Source: Melioribacter roseus (GTDB lineage Bacteria > Bacteroidota > Ignavibacteria > Ignavibacteriales > Melioribacteraceae). From it: 32,953 nt of DNA. Position numbers and translations under genes: made by a program. Within the stretch, counting starts at the first letter, position 1. Every line of letters begins with the position of its first letter. Under the pieces are notes generated by a model. That model did not search any database. It had not been told where the DNA came from and was given only the letters and a program-made list of their open reading frames with translations. Below, one piece after another: positions 1 through 9,010 of the stretch. The stretch spans positions 4,828 through 37,780 of the forward strand of contig DYLN01000019.1 in assembly GCA_020722085.1 (NCBI GenBank). The letters run 5' to 3'.

Positions 1-102
1 ACAACTCAACTTAGCGAGTATAAATGTAATATGCTAATAATTTTGTCAATGCGTCATTATTTTCATAAATTTCGATATTAAAAATCCAAGGATTAATCCA
101 AT
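1..102 (+). promoter_or_regulatory. Leader region upstream of glgA
   Basis: This AT-rich stretch holds no gene that I can support. It contains TAATTTTG (38-45), which fits the Bacteroidota -7 consensus TAnnTTTG, but I find no matching TTTG about 20 bases upstream, so the promoter reading is weak. A perfect 10-bp palindrome, GGATTAATCC (90-99), sits directly before the glgA start and overlaps the only purine-rich ribosome-site candidate (AAGG, 88-91). Confidence 0.2.
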
Positions 103-1596
103 ATGCCCTCAGGAAAAAAGCTTAAAATTCTTTTTGTAACTTCTGAAGTAGTTCCTTTCATAAAAACTGGTGGTTTAGCTGATGTTTCTTCTGCCTTACC
201 TCAAAAATTACAGGAATTGGGTCATCAAGTTCGAATTGTAGTTCCCAAATACGGCGCAATTGATGAACGGAAGAATAAAATTCATGAGGTCGTCAGATTA
301 AAAGATATACCTACAAAAATAGGCAATAAAGATGTAGTTTATTCTCTAAGGTCTTCCTTTTTAATAGGACCGAAAACCCGTGTTCAAATTTATTTTCTTG
401 ACAATATAGAATATTTCGGCAGCAGACGTAGCCTGTATGCCGATCCTCTGAGCGGCGAGGAATTTCCGGATAACGATGAAAGATTTATTTTATTGGCTAA
501 ATCTGTTTTTGAGTTAATCCAAAGGTTAGGCTGGACGCCGGATATTATTCACTGCAATGACTGGCAATGCGGATTGATACCTGCTTACCTCAAGACAAAA
601 TATAAAAATAACCCTATTTTTAATTCCATTAAAACGGTTTTTACTATTCATAATCTTGCTTTTCAAGGAATATTTCCAAAGACAACTTTTGATAAGACTG
701 AACTTCCATCCGAAGCACAAAGCGAAAACGGGGTTTTGCATAAAGGTAAATTTAACTTTCTTAAAGCAGGTTTGGTTTATTCGGATATCATCAATACAGT
801 AAGCGAAACCTATGCAAAGGAATTAAGCAGTGATAAAGAGATAGGCAAAGATTTGCTGCCGGTATTATCGAAAAGAAAGAAAGATATTTACGGGATCATA
901 AACGGAATTGATGAAACAATCTGGCACCCAGAAGTTGATTCGATGATAAAAAAGAAATATTCCTTAAAAAATATTGAAGCAAAACGCGAAAATAAAATTG
1001 CTCTTGCCGAAAATTTTGGTTTTAATTGTAATGAATCTATCCCAATTATCGGCATGATTTCCCGGTTATTCCCCGACAAAGGACTCGACCTGGTAGAAGA
1101 AGCATTCGACGAGATAATGAAATTAGACCTCCTTTTAATTCTTCTTGGGACAGGCGATAAAAAACTGCAAAAATTTTTCCAGTCGGCTGCCAATAAATAC
1201 CCTAAAAAGTTTTCATGCTATTTAGGCTTTGATGATGAACTGGCACATTTGATAGAAGCCGGTTCTGATATGTTTCTTATGCCGTCCAAGCATGAACCTT
1301 GCGGACTTAACCAAATGTATAGTTTAGTTTACGGGACGGTACCGATTGTAAGAGCGACAGGCGGACTTGCGGATACCGTAATACCTTTCGACCCGAAGAC
1401 GGAAACCGGCAATGGATTTGTATTCTATAAATATAATACTGCCGACATGATGGCGGAAATCAAAAAAGCTGTTAAGATTTACAGTTCTGATAAAGAAACA
1501 TGGCTCAAATTAATGAAGAACGGGATGAAGTCTAATTTTACATGGCTGACTTCCGCCAAGAAATATGTTGATTTATATAAGAAGCTTACCGATTAA
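103..1596 (+). CDS. glgA: Glycogen/starch synthase (GT5 family)
   Basis: ADP-glucose-dependent glycogen synthase, a cytosolic enzyme that extends alpha-1,4-glucan chains. The 497-residue length is normal for bacterial GlgA. The N-terminal Rossmann domain carries the signature KTGGLADV (21-28), where the KxGG segment binds ADP-glucose. The C-terminal GT-B domain has the PSKHEPCGLNQ motif (394-404) with the expected glutamate at 398, followed by the glycine-rich ATGGLADTV segment. The ATG start gives MPSGKKLKILFVTSE, which fits the family beta-strand start closely. It is followed after only 5 bases by a HAD phosphatase gene and then by a DUF4270-like lipoprotein. A glgA/DUF4270 neighbourhood is, from memory, common in Bacteroidota. 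No branching enzyme or ADP-glucose pyrophosphorylase gene is in the window, so glycogen genes are not clustered here. Confidence 0.95.
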   Translation: MPSGKKLKILFVTSEVVPFIKTGGLADVSSALPQKLQELGHQVRIVVPKYGAIDERKNKIHEVVRLKDIPTKIGNKDVVYSLRSSFLIGPKTRVQIYFLDNIEYFGSRRSLYADPLSGEEFPDNDERFILLAKSVFELIQRLGWTPDIIHCNDWQCGLIPAYLKTKYKNNPIFNSIKTVFTIHNLAFQGIFPKTTFDKTELPSEAQSENGVLHKGKFNFLKAGLVYSDIINTVSETYAKELSSDKEIGKDLLPVLSKRKKDIYGIINGIDETIWHPEVDSMIKKKYSLKNIEAKRENKIALAENFGFNCNESIPIIGMISRLFPDKGLDLVEEAFDEIMKLDLLLILLGTGDKKLQKFFQSAANKYPKKFSCYLGFDDELAHLIEAGSDMFLMPSKHEPCGLNQMYSLVYGTVPIVRATGGLADTVIPFDPKTETGNGFVFYKYNTADMMAEIKKAVKIYSSDKETWLKLMKNGMKSNFTWLTSAKKYVDLYKKLTD

Positions 1597-1601
1597 ATTT
1601 T

Positions 1602-2177
1602 ATGAGCTCTCGCGCTGTTTTTTTAGATAGAGATGGAACAATAAACTTTGATCCGGGGTATATAAGCGACCCAAATAAAGTGATACTCCTTCCTTTCGTT
1701 GGAGAGTCTCTTTTCAAACTAAAGGAAATTTATAAATTCAAGTTAATAGTCGTTTCTAATCAATCAGGTATATCCCGCGGACTGATGAGTCACGATGATG
1801 TGAAAAAAGTAAATAACAGAATAAACGAATTGTTGGCTGCATACAAAACTGGGATAGATGCTTTTTATTATTGTCCGTTTCATCCTGAATTCAGCAGTGA
1901 AGTTGAATTGGAATGCAGAAAGCCGTCACCTAAAATGATTTTCGATGCTTCCGGCGATCATGATATTGACCTAAAAAAATCTTATTTAATTGGTGACAAA
2001 GCTGCGGATGTCGGATGCGGTTTTAATGCCGGCGTAAAAACCGTATTAATCAAATCCGAAACTTATAATGAGGAAATTTCTATCTTGCTTAATGAAGGAA
2101 AATCTCCCAATTTTGTAGCCGAAAATTTTAAGGATGCTTCTCAATATATAATTTCTGACTTTTCCGGAGGCAAATAG
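1602..2177 (+). CDS. gmhB: HAD-IIIA phosphatase, GmhB-like (heptose 1,7-bisphosphate 7-phosphatase)
   Basis: A 191-residue cytosolic HAD-family phosphatase. Motif I is LDRDGT (8-13), giving nucleophile Asp9 and acid/base Asp11; motif II is VVSNQSGI; the substrate region is CRKPSPKM; motif IV is IGDKAADV. This pattern matches D-glycero-D-manno-heptose 1,7-bisphosphate 7-phosphatase, which acts in ADP-heptose synthesis for lipopolysaccharide. Oddly, the zinc loop is degenerate. E. coli GmhB has CPHH...CDC; here it reads CPFH...LEC, so as aligned by eye only the first and last cysteines are kept and the middle two ligands are not. Many HAD-IIIA relatives (histidinol phosphatase, other sugar phosphatases) are similar, so the substrate is inferred. 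It starts 5 bases after glgA and abuts the next gene with no gap. Confidence 0.75.
   Translation: MSSRAVFLDRDGTINFDPGYISDPNKVILLPFVGESLFKLKEIYKFKLIVVSNQSGISRGLMSHDDVKKVNNRINELLAAYKTGIDAFYYCPFHPEFSSEVELECRKPSPKMIFDASGDHDIDLKKSYLIGDKAADVGCGFNAGVKTVLIKSETYNEEISILLNEGKSPNFVAENFKDASQYIISDFSGGK
2166..2170 (+). promoter_or_regulatory. Ribosome binding site deciding a TTG start
   Basis: GGAGG lies 7 bases before the TTG at 2178, inside the end of the GmhB-like gene. It supports the TTG start of the lipoprotein gene, for which no ATG lies before its signal peptide. Confidence 0.7.
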
Positions 2178-3365
2178 TTGTATAAAAATTTTTTTGTTTA
2201 TTTATTAATTTTATTACTCAGCCTTAGCCTAATAGCCTGCAGTGACGACCCAACTTCAGTAGGGTCAAATTTAATTCCCGGCGAAGATAATATTAAATTC
2301 GATTTGCTGGATACATATCAAGATTCTGTAAACCAAAGTTCATCTTTTTACAAAGATACGCTTAACCTTGCTGGCTCGAGCGTTATTTTATTAGGGAAAA
2401 CAGATTTTGCAGAATCAAGATTTCTAATTAAATTTTTCCCAACCGTTCCGGATTCCATTTTAACCTATTATAAAAACGGACAGGCTTTTGTGAAGCAGGC
2501 TTGGATCAACTTTAAAACATTATACAGGCTCGGCGATAAGAACTCAAATTTTGATTTCTCAATACATCAGATAAGACGAAACTGGGCGCTCAATTTTAAT
2601 GAAGACAGTCTTGCTTCGTTCCAGTATGATAATGTAAATGTCGGCTCAAATGTAACTGTAACCGATACTTCTGTAAGCGTTAAACTGCAAACCGGCGTTT
2701 TAGATGAATGGATTCAGTACAGGGATTCTACAATCAGTACCGTTAACTATGGTTTGTATTTTGTACCCTCGCAAAATTCTGAGCAAATATTGGGATTTCG
2801 GGGAATTTCTTACGCTGCTGATACGGCTCAGCCGACAGTTTATTTTGTTTTTGAAAAGCCAAATGAATGGGTTGATACTTTGTACATTTTGCCTGCGCAA
2901 AATAAACATGTCATTTTGAGCAGTACTCCCCAAAGCAGCGATGAGATTTATCTTCAGGCGGGCTATGGATTAAGAGGTCAATTGTATTTTGATTTGTCTA
3001 AGTTGAAAAAGGGAAGTATTATTAATAAGGCTATTTTGGAATTAACCGGTGATATGTCAAAATCGGCACTCAGTAGTACCCTGAATGATTCGTCGGTTTC
3101 GGTTACGAGATACGGTGACAGTCTTAGAACTAAATTAACAAGTGACAGTTTAGTAGTTGTCAGCCTAACGAGATCCGGCAATGTTTATTCGGGCAACATT
3201 TCCTATTTTGTTCAAAACTGGGTTAATAACGGAAAGAATTACGGCATGAGATTAACGATGGGTGATGAACTTGGCTCAGCATCACGTCTTGTATTTTTTG
3301 GGAGCAGTTATATTGAAGCCGATAAAAGACCTCGCTTGAAAATTACTTATGTACAAAAAAATTAA
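2178..3365 (+). CDS. Outer-surface or periplasmic lipoprotein, DUF4270-like
   Basis: A 395-residue predicted lipoprotein. It has a charged start, a long hydrophobic stretch (about 5-20) and a lipobox ending in Ala20-Cys21, followed by Ser-Asp-Asp, so it should be lipid-anchored. The segment just after the anchor (SVGSNLIPGEDN) and the beta-rich, Ser/Thr-rich body resemble the DUF4270 lipoproteins of Bacteroidota. The C-terminal part (about 265-390), with RGQLYFDLSKL and ending in RPRLKITY, resembles DNRLRE-type beta-sandwich domains. The start is TTG immediately after the previous stop. It is followed by a beta-barrel protein and a TPR protein, which suggests an envelope-associated group. The function is unknown; a surface or polysaccharide-binding role would be a guess from context. 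Confidence 0.7.
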   Translation: MYKNFFVYLLILLLSLSLIACSDDPTSVGSNLIPGEDNIKFDLLDTYQDSVNQSSSFYKDTLNLAGSSVILLGKTDFAESRFLIKFFPTVPDSILTYYKNGQAFVKQAWINFKTLYRLGDKNSNFDFSIHQIRRNWALNFNEDSLASFQYDNVNVGSNVTVTDTSVSVKLQTGVLDEWIQYRDSTISTVNYGLYFVPSQNSEQILGFRGISYAADTAQPTVYFVFEKPNEWVDTLYILPAQNKHVILSSTPQSSDEIYLQAGYGLRGQLYFDLSKLKKGSIINKAILELTGDMSKSALSSTLNDSSVSVTRYGDSLRTKLTSDSLVVVSLTRSGNVYSGNISYFVQNWVNNGKNYGMRLTMGDELGSASRLVFFGSSYIEADKRPRLKITYVQKN

Positions 3366-3377
3366 TTCAATTTACCG

Positions 3378-4631
3378 ATGAAAAAATTTATATACATAAT
3401 AGTAGCTGCTGTTTTTATTTCTTCTGATTTGTTTGCAGGCGGAGGTTCTGTCTACACGAGGTACGGTGTTGGCGATCTAAAATTTTCTCAAACCGCTAGA
3501 AGATTAGCTTTTGGCGAAGGTGGAATCGCGCTGGCTGATTACGATTATATGAATAATCTAAATCCGGCAAGTATTTACCAGATAAAAATGACAAGATTTG
3601 AAACCGGTCTTGATTTCAACGGATACAACATAAGTGATAATTCAACAAATGTGTTTTATAATCAGCTTTATTTTTCTGGTTTTAAATTCGGTGTGCCTAT
3701 TGATAAAGACTACGGAATAAGTTTTGTAACCGGACTTGAACCGTACTCCCGCGTAAACTATGAAATACTGCAAAACGATTCAAGCGTGTATGTAGATCCG
3801 TACAAAGTTACATACAAAGGCACTGGCGGGGTTTCTAAATTTTATTTTGGTTTATCATATAGATTTCCCTTTGATGTTGCTGTCGGTGCTAACTTTGAAT
3901 ACTACACAGGTAAAATAGAACATCAATCTAATATTGAATTTCAATCCAGCTCTTCCTTTCGCAATGCCGCTTTCAGCAAAGATTACATTTATACAGGTGT
4001 TGGATTTACCTTTGGTTTATTAACCGGCGATTTATCTCATTTAATCGGAATAAATGAAATTTCCGATTTAAGATTTGGACTCAGCTACAGTAACGCTGTT
4101 AATATTTCTACGGACACCGTTTCAAACAGTTCAACTTCAGGCAGTTTGGGCAGTTCTTTATCTTATAATGAAGGTTATGGTAAAACATATCTGCCCGAAA
4201 GAATTGGTATCGGAGCAAGTTTCAAAATAAACAACTCGTATCTGATTCTTCTTGATTATTTTTATCAGCCGTGGAGTAAATATAAATTTCAGGATAAACA
4301 GCTTGAATATTACAAAGATTTGAACAGATTTAGTCTTGGAATTGAGTATAAAAAGGATGCGACAAAGTACAGTTCTTTTTTGGAACTGATAGCTTTAAGG
4401 GGTGGTTTAAGTTACCAGCAGTCGCAGTTCACATTTGACGGTTCCGACATTAATGAATTATCTTTTTATACTGGATTATCAATCCCGATAGGTTTTGAAA
4501 ACACAATAGACCTTGCGTTCCAGTACGGCAAAAGAGGTACAACAGATAATAATTTATTAAGTGAAAATATTTATAGATTTTCAGTAAGTTTCAGCTTCGG
4601 AGAACTCTGGTTTATCCGTTTAACTAGATAA
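3378..4631 (+). CDS. Outer-membrane beta-barrel protein
   Basis: A 417-residue exported protein. It has a clean Sec signal peptide (about 1-20, ending LFA before GGGSVY). The rest is made of alternating hydrophobic/polar strands rich in aromatic residues and short turns, such as FYFGLSYRFPFDVAVGANF and FRFGLSYSNAV-type stretches. The C-terminal strand is aromatic (RFSVSFSFGELWF), as expected for a BAM-recognised barrel. The opening YTRYGVGDLKFSQTARRLAFGEGGIALAD-like region resembles PorV/FadL-type barrels of Bacteroidota. It lies 12 bases after the lipoprotein gene and 23 bases before the TPR gene. I cannot assign a substrate. Possible roles are transport or a scaffold for the neighbouring lipoprotein. 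Confidence 0.75.
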   Translation: MKKFIYIIVAAVFISSDLFAGGGSVYTRYGVGDLKFSQTARRLAFGEGGIALADYDYMNNLNPASIYQIKMTRFETGLDFNGYNISDNSTNVFYNQLYFSGFKFGVPIDKDYGISFVTGLEPYSRVNYEILQNDSSVYVDPYKVTYKGTGGVSKFYFGLSYRFPFDVAVGANFEYYTGKIEHQSNIEFQSSSSFRNAAFSKDYIYTGVGFTFGLLTGDLSHLIGINEISDLRFGLSYSNAVNISTDTVSNSSTSGSLGSSLSYNEGYGKTYLPERIGIGASFKINNSYLILLDYFYQPWSKYKFQDKQLEYYKDLNRFSLGIEYKKDATKYSSFLELIALRGGLSYQQSQFTFDGSDINELSFYTGLSIPIGFENTIDLAFQYGKRGTTDNNLLSENIYRFSVSFSFGELWFIRLTR

Positions 4632-4654
4632 CAACATTATAAGGAATTTAGAAA

Positions 4655-5926
4655 TTGAATAAGCTATTAAAAATTTCCAGTCTTGCACTCTATATTGTTG
4701 TGACTGTGGTTTTGATGCCGTTAAAAAGCACTCTTGCACAAAACAGTGCCGAGAGCCAGCAGCAGATGGTAAATTTTAGTCTCTTCTGGGAATACCAAAA
4801 GAATAAAGATTATACAAGTGCCATCCCCTACGGCTGGAAAGTTATCAATTCAGATCCGACGAACTTTGTAAGATATAAACTATTTCAGAAAATGGAAGAA
4901 GCTCTATGGTATATTCACGATAGTACGAATGTTGGCGACAACGAAAAGAAAGCCGTAGCAGATACATTGCTTTATCTCTATGATAAAGCTATTAAATATG
5001 ATTCAAGCAATACAGGCTACTACCTTGCACGTAAGGCATTTGTTATGGAAGTCTGGGAACAATTTCCTCCCGATAAAGTAATTGCAACTTACGAAGAAGC
5101 CATTCATAAAGATTCAACCATATCATCTTTTTACAAGGATCGATTAGGACAGCTTTATGCACGGAATGCTACTGATGAAAACGGTTACAAACTGAAAGCG
5201 CTGGATTTATATTCAAAATTATCTGAAGCCGAACCTAATAACGAATTATGGATCCAGAGAATTGAAGGGCTTGCAGAGAATTTAGAACAATTGGTTGATA
5301 TTACAAAAAAATCGTGGGATTTAGATAAAGAAAACTTAGAGAAAGCATGGAAATATGCTTCCGTTTGTTTGAGAGCGAAGGATTTAAACAAAGCATTGGA
5401 ACCTTTGCAATTTCTTGTTGCCAAGGCTCCCAAAGTTATTAATTATTGGAAACAGCTTTCAAGTACATACGATAAATTGGAAATGAACGACAAGGCAATT
5501 CAAGCTTACAAAACATTAATTGAACTCGAGTCTAATAATAGAGACAATTATGTAAATATTGCTCTTGTCTATAAAAAGATAGATCAGCTTGCTGTTGCTA
5601 GAACTTATCTGCAAAAAGCAATAAATGTAAGCCCCAATTGGGATTATCCAATAATGATCGAGGCTCAATTATATGAGCAGGCTGCAAGATCATGTGATTT
5701 TGATTTTATGGCTAAGAATGTGTATCTGTTAGCCGTGGATACTTATAAAAAGGCTGCATCATTAAACGGCTCCTATGCATCGCAAGCGCTTGAAAGAATA
5801 AAAGCATTAGCTAACTCAGTACCGACTAAGGAAGATTATTTCTTTAGGCAGTTGAAAAGCGGCGATACGGTCAAAATTGAAGGTCCATGCTATGCGTGGA
5901 TACAACGAACTGTGATGGTGCCTTAA
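4655..5926 (+). CDS. Exported TPR-repeat protein
   Basis: A 423-residue protein with an N-terminal hydrophobic segment (about 8-28, ending STLAQ), most likely a signal peptide, so periplasmic. The body is helical with tetratricopeptide repeats. The clearest lie at about 225-340, with the usual A/Y/A spacing ([58 protein letters not shown]). The start is TTG, supported by AAGGA at 4641-4645, 9 bases upstream; no ATG precedes the signal-like segment. It closes the group lipoprotein/barrel/TPR, suggesting a shared envelope complex with the TPR as a protein-interaction platform. The partner and function are unknown. The C-terminus (about 390-423) has no repeat. Confidence 0.8.
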   Translation: MNKLLKISSLALYIVVTVVLMPLKSTLAQNSAESQQQMVNFSLFWEYQKNKDYTSAIPYGWKVINSDPTNFVRYKLFQKMEEALWYIHDSTNVGDNEKKAVADTLLYLYDKAIKYDSSNTGYYLARKAFVMEVWEQFPPDKVIATYEEAIHKDSTISSFYKDRLGQLYARNATDENGYKLKALDLYSKLSEAEPNNELWIQRIEGLAENLEQLVDITKKSWDLDKENLEKAWKYASVCLRAKDLNKALEPLQFLVAKAPKVINYWKQLSSTYDKLEMNDKAIQAYKTLIELESNNRDNYVNIALVYKKIDQLAVARTYLQKAINVSPNWDYPIMIEAQLYEQAARSCDFDFMAKNVYLLAVDTYKKAASLNGSYASQALERIKALANSVPTKEDYFFRQLKSGDTVKIEGPCYAWIQRTVMVP

Positions 5927-5970
5927 AAAATAGTGCTCTCAATAAAAAATTATTAAAAGACTTAGAGTGT

Positions 5971-7275
5971 ATGTTAGAATATTTACAGCAGGATCCCGAC
6001 ATTTTAAAGATTGCACAATTAGAGATTGAGCGGCAGGAAAACAATCTTGAACTAATTGCTTCAGAGAATTTTGTCAGCCTGGCTGTACTAAGTGCAGCCG
6101 GTTCCGTTTTAACGAACAAATATGCTGAAGGCTACCCGGGTAAAAGATATTACGGCGGTTGTGAATTTGTTGATATGGCAGAAGAACTTGCAAGAGAACG
6201 TCTCAAAAAATTGTTCAATGCCGAATATGCTAATGTTCAGCCGCACAGCGGTTCGCAGGCTAATATGGCTGTTTATATGGCTCTTCTTAAACCTGGCGAT
6301 ACAATTCTTGGGCTAAGTCTGGATCACGGAGGACATTTAACTCACGGTTCGCTGGTTAACTTTTCCGGACAAATATATCGTTCGGTTGGTTATACTCTAA
6401 ACAAAGAAAATAAACTTCTTGATTATAATATTATTGATGACCTCGCAAAGAAAGAAAAACCGAAATTAATTATTGCCGGCGCAAGCGCATATTCAAGAGA
6501 TTGGGATTATAAAAAATTCAGAGAAATTGCCGATAGATCAGGTGCATTCTTGATGTGCGATATGGCGCATCCTGCCGGTTTAATTGCAAAAGGTCTGCTT
6601 AATAATCCTTTGGAATATTGTGATGTTGTTACTTCTACTACTCACAAAACTTTGCGCGGACCAAGAGGAGGAGTAATTCTAATAGGAAAGGATAAAGAAA
6701 ATCCGCTTGGTATAAAAACTCCTAAAGGCGACAGACTTAAATTAATGTCGGAAATTTTTGATTCAATGGTTATGCCAGGCATTCAGGGCGGACCTTTGAT
6801 GCATATTATTATGGCTAAAGCAGTAGCATTTGGTGAAGCACTTCAGGATTCTTTTTCGGATTATGCAAAGCAGGTAATAAAAAATGCCAAAACTTTGGCT
6901 AAAGAACTTATGAGTTTCGGTTATGATGTTATCTCAGGCGGAACTGATAACCATTTAATGCTTGTTGATTTGACCAATAGAGGTATCAGCGGGAAAAAAG
7001 CAGAGAACGCTCTTGGTGCTGCCGGTATTACTGTTAATAAAAATATGATTCCGTTTGATACAAAAAGTCCTTTTGTAACAAGCGGCATTAGAATCGGAAC
7101 ACCGGCAGTTACAACCAGAGGGATGAAAGAAGACGAAATGAAATCAATTGCGCAATTTATTGACAGAGCATTGAACAATGCCGAAAACGAAACTGAATTA
7201 ACCACAGTCCGCAACGATGTTAAAAATTTATGCAGTAATTTCCCTATTTATTCGGAACTTACATTAAACAAATAA
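5971..7275 (+). CDS. glyA: Serine hydroxymethyltransferase
   Basis: PLP-dependent cytosolic enzyme that interconverts serine plus tetrahydrofolate with glycine plus 5,10-methylene-tetrahydrofolate, the main one-carbon source. The 434-residue protein shows [11 protein letters not shown] (26-36), [16 protein letters not shown] (48-63), PHSGSQAN (91-98), [13 protein letters not shown] (196-208) and the PLP lysine motif [12 protein letters not shown] with Lys226. I chose ATG 5971 because it gives the family-typical start just before QQDPDILKI. The frame is open from 5887, but that extension would overlap the TPR gene and looks unlike SHMT. The gap from the TPR gene is 44 bases; tatC follows after 3 bases. 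Confidence 0.96.
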   Translation: MLEYLQQDPDILKIAQLEIERQENNLELIASENFVSLAVLSAAGSVLTNKYAEGYPGKRYYGGCEFVDMAEELARERLKKLFNAEYANVQPHSGSQANMAVYMALLKPGDTILGLSLDHGGHLTHGSLVNFSGQIYRSVGYTLNKENKLLDYNIIDDLAKKEKPKLIIAGASAYSRDWDYKKFREIADRSGAFLMCDMAHPAGLIAKGLLNNPLEYCDVVTSTTHKTLRGPRGGVILIGKDKENPLGIKTPKGDRLKLMSEIFDSMVMPGIQGGPLMHIIMAKAVAFGEALQDSFSDYAKQVIKNAKTLAKELMSFGYDVISGGTDNHLMLVDLTNRGISGKKAENALGAAGITVNKNMIPFDTKSPFVTSGIRIGTPAVTTRGMKEDEMKSIAQFIDRALNNAENETELTTVRNDVKNLCSNFPIYSELTLNK

Positions 7276-7278
7276 CTT

Positions 7279-8037
7279 GTGCGATTCTTTAAAAGAAAAA
7301 ATTCCAGTTCCGCTGCATCCAAAGAAGCAGAGATGTCTTTCCTCGAACACCTAGAAGAATTAAGGTGGCGCATTATCTATTCTTTAATCGGGATTGTTGT
7401 CGGTACAATTATTGCATGGATTTTTGTTGACTTTTTAATTGATGGATTATTGCTGCTTCCGGCTAAACAAGCTCACCTTCATTTACAAAATCTAAAACCG
7501 TTCGGACAATTGTTTTTGTATTTTCAGGTTGCAATAATTGTAGGTTTCATACTAAGCATACCGAATTTTTTTTATCAGATGTGGAAATTTATTTCGCCGG
7601 CGTTAAAGTCAAACGAAAGGAGATATGTAACTTCTATCGTTTTTTTTTCAACATTCTGTTTTTTCTGCGGTGTTGTTTTTGCTTACTTTGTTATGCTTCC
7701 GCTGACGTTGAAATTTGCAGCTCAATTCGGTTCGCCTTCAATCGAAAATAATTTTGCAATTGACGAATACTTCTCGATAATATTAAGTGTAATACTTGGT
7801 GCCGGATTGGTATTTGAATTACCGATGCTTTCTTTTTTCCTTTCTAAAATTGGAATTATTACTGCCGGATTAATGAAAAAATACAGAAGACATGCAATCA
7901 TTGTAATAATGATTCTTGCTGCTGTTTTAACACCCGGTACGGATCCTGTCTCTCAAGTGATACTTGCTGTTCCGTTGGTTTTCTTATATGAAATAAGTAT
8001 ATTCGTTGCAAAAATTTCGCGGAAGAAGAGTGAATGA
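7279..8037 (+). CDS. tatC: Sec-independent protein translocase TatC
   Basis: Polytopic inner-membrane receptor of the twin-arginine pathway, which binds the RR signal of folded cofactor proteins. The 252-residue protein begins its conserved part at MSFLEHLEELRWR (19-31), the TatC hallmark. Conserved YQMWKFISPAL follows, and about six membrane helices are visible, including the conserved loop PLTLKFAAQFG and the LTPGTDPVSQ segment near the C-terminus. The GTG at 7279 lies 3 bases after glyA without an obvious ribosome site; an ATG start at 7333 (codon 19) is a real alternative. No tatA is in the window. A likely client is ActB, encoded about 2 kb downstream, which carries SRRKF. The 3' end overlaps the prenyl synthase gene by 8 bases. 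Confidence 0.95.
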   Translation: MRFFKRKNSSSAASKEAEMSFLEHLEELRWRIIYSLIGIVVGTIIAWIFVDFLIDGLLLLPAKQAHLHLQNLKPFGQLFLYFQVAIIVGFILSIPNFFYQMWKFISPALKSNERRYVTSIVFFSTFCFFCGVVFAYFVMLPLTLKFAAQFGSPSIENNFAIDEYFSIILSVILGAGLVFELPMLSFFLSKIGIITAGLMKKYRRHAIIVIMILAAVLTPGTDPVSQVILAVPLVFLYEISIFVAKISRKKSE

Positions 8038-9010
8038 TAAATCCCTTTCCCAGATAAGCCTTCCGATAGAAAACGAACTTGTGCGCTTCGGTGAAATATT
8101 TAAACAGTCACTGAAATCCAAAGTTGGTCTGGTGGATCTTGTTACTCGATATATTCTAAAACAGAAAGGTAAAAAAATAAGACCTTTACTTGTTTTATTG
8201 TCGAGTAAAGCTGCCGGTGAAGTTACCGAAAGATCTTACCGCGGCGCAATTCTGGTCGAACTGCTTCATACAGCAACTCTTGTTCATGATGACGTTGTGG
8301 ATAATGCCGAAACAAGAAGGGGCTTTCCTTCAATTAATGCTGTCTGGAAGAACAAAATTGCAGTGCTGATTGGAGATTATCTGCTGGCACGCGGACTGAT
8401 GATTGCTGTTGAAGGAAATGATTTTGATTTTCTGAAGGTAATCACTAGGACTGTTAAAAGAATGTCAGAAGGGGAGCTGCTTCAAATAAAAAAGACACGC
8501 AGTATGGATAATGATGAAAAAACATATTTCAGAATAATTGCGGATAAAACGGCTTCTTTGTTATCGACATGCTGTGAAATAGGTGCACGCGCCGCTACAA
8601 ATGACAATTCTGAAATTGAAGCAATGAGAAATTTTGGGGAAAATCTCGGAATTGCTTTTCAGATAAGAGATGATATCCTTGATTATATAGGCAAGACAAA
8701 TATTATCGGCAAACCGCTCGGTGGAGATATCAGAGAGAAAAAAATTACCTTGCCTCTGATTTATGCATTAAAAAATGCTGGTAATTCCGAATCGAAAAAA
8801 ATTATCAAAATTATTAAAAACGGCAAGACGTCCGCAGATGTTAAATATGTGATTGATTTTGTGAAAGATAAGGGTGGAATACAATATTCTGAAAAAGTGG
8901 CTGAACAATTCGCTTCCGAAGCAATATCGAATCTAAAAATTTTCAAAGAAAGTATTTACAAAAACTCATTGTTAGACTTAGTTGAGTTTATTGTAAAAAG
9001 AAAAAATTAG
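8030..9010 (+). CDS. ispB: Trans-polyprenyl diphosphate synthase (isoprenoid quinone side chain)
   Basis: Cytosolic or membrane-associated head-to-tail prenyltransferase that adds isopentenyl diphosphate to an allylic primer. With the GTG start at 8030 it has 326 residues, normal for octaprenyl/heptaprenyl synthases. It shows GKKIRP (47-52), the first aspartate-rich motif DDVVD (87-91) followed by ETRRG, and the second motif DDILD (214-218) in QIRDDILDY. I prefer GTG 8030 over an in-frame ATG at 8006: it overlaps tatC by only 8 bases, has GGAAG just upstream, and drops an Arg-rich stretch that reads through the tatC tail. Chain length cannot be told from sequence by eye. A role in menaquinone side-chain synthesis would fit the respiratory operon that follows. 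Confidence 0.88.
   Translation: MNDKSLSQISLPIENELVRFGEIFKQSLKSKVGLVDLVTRYILKQKGKKIRPLLVLLSSKAAGEVTERSYRGAILVELLHTATLVHDDVVDNAETRRGFPSINAVWKNKIAVLIGDYLLARGLMIAVEGNDFDFLKVITRTVKRMSEGELLQIKKTRSMDNDEKTYFRIIADKTASLLSTCCEIGARAATNDNSEIEAMRNFGENLGIAFQIRDDILDYIGKTNIIGKPLGGDIREKKITLPLIYALKNAGNSESKKIIKIIKNGKTSADVKYVIDFVKDKGGIQYSEKVAEQFASEAISNLKIFKESIYKNSLLDLVEFIVKRKN

Noticed and set aside
5887-5970. Upstream extension of the glyA frame by 28 codons
   Set aside because: It would overlap the TPR gene by 40 bases and adds residues unlike any SHMT N-terminus; the ATG at 5971 gives the family-typical start.
8006-8029. ATG start for the prenyl synthase inside tatC
   Set aside because: It adds an Arg-rich stretch read from the tatC tail and lengthens the overlap to 32 bases; the GTG at 8030 with GGAAG upstream fits better.
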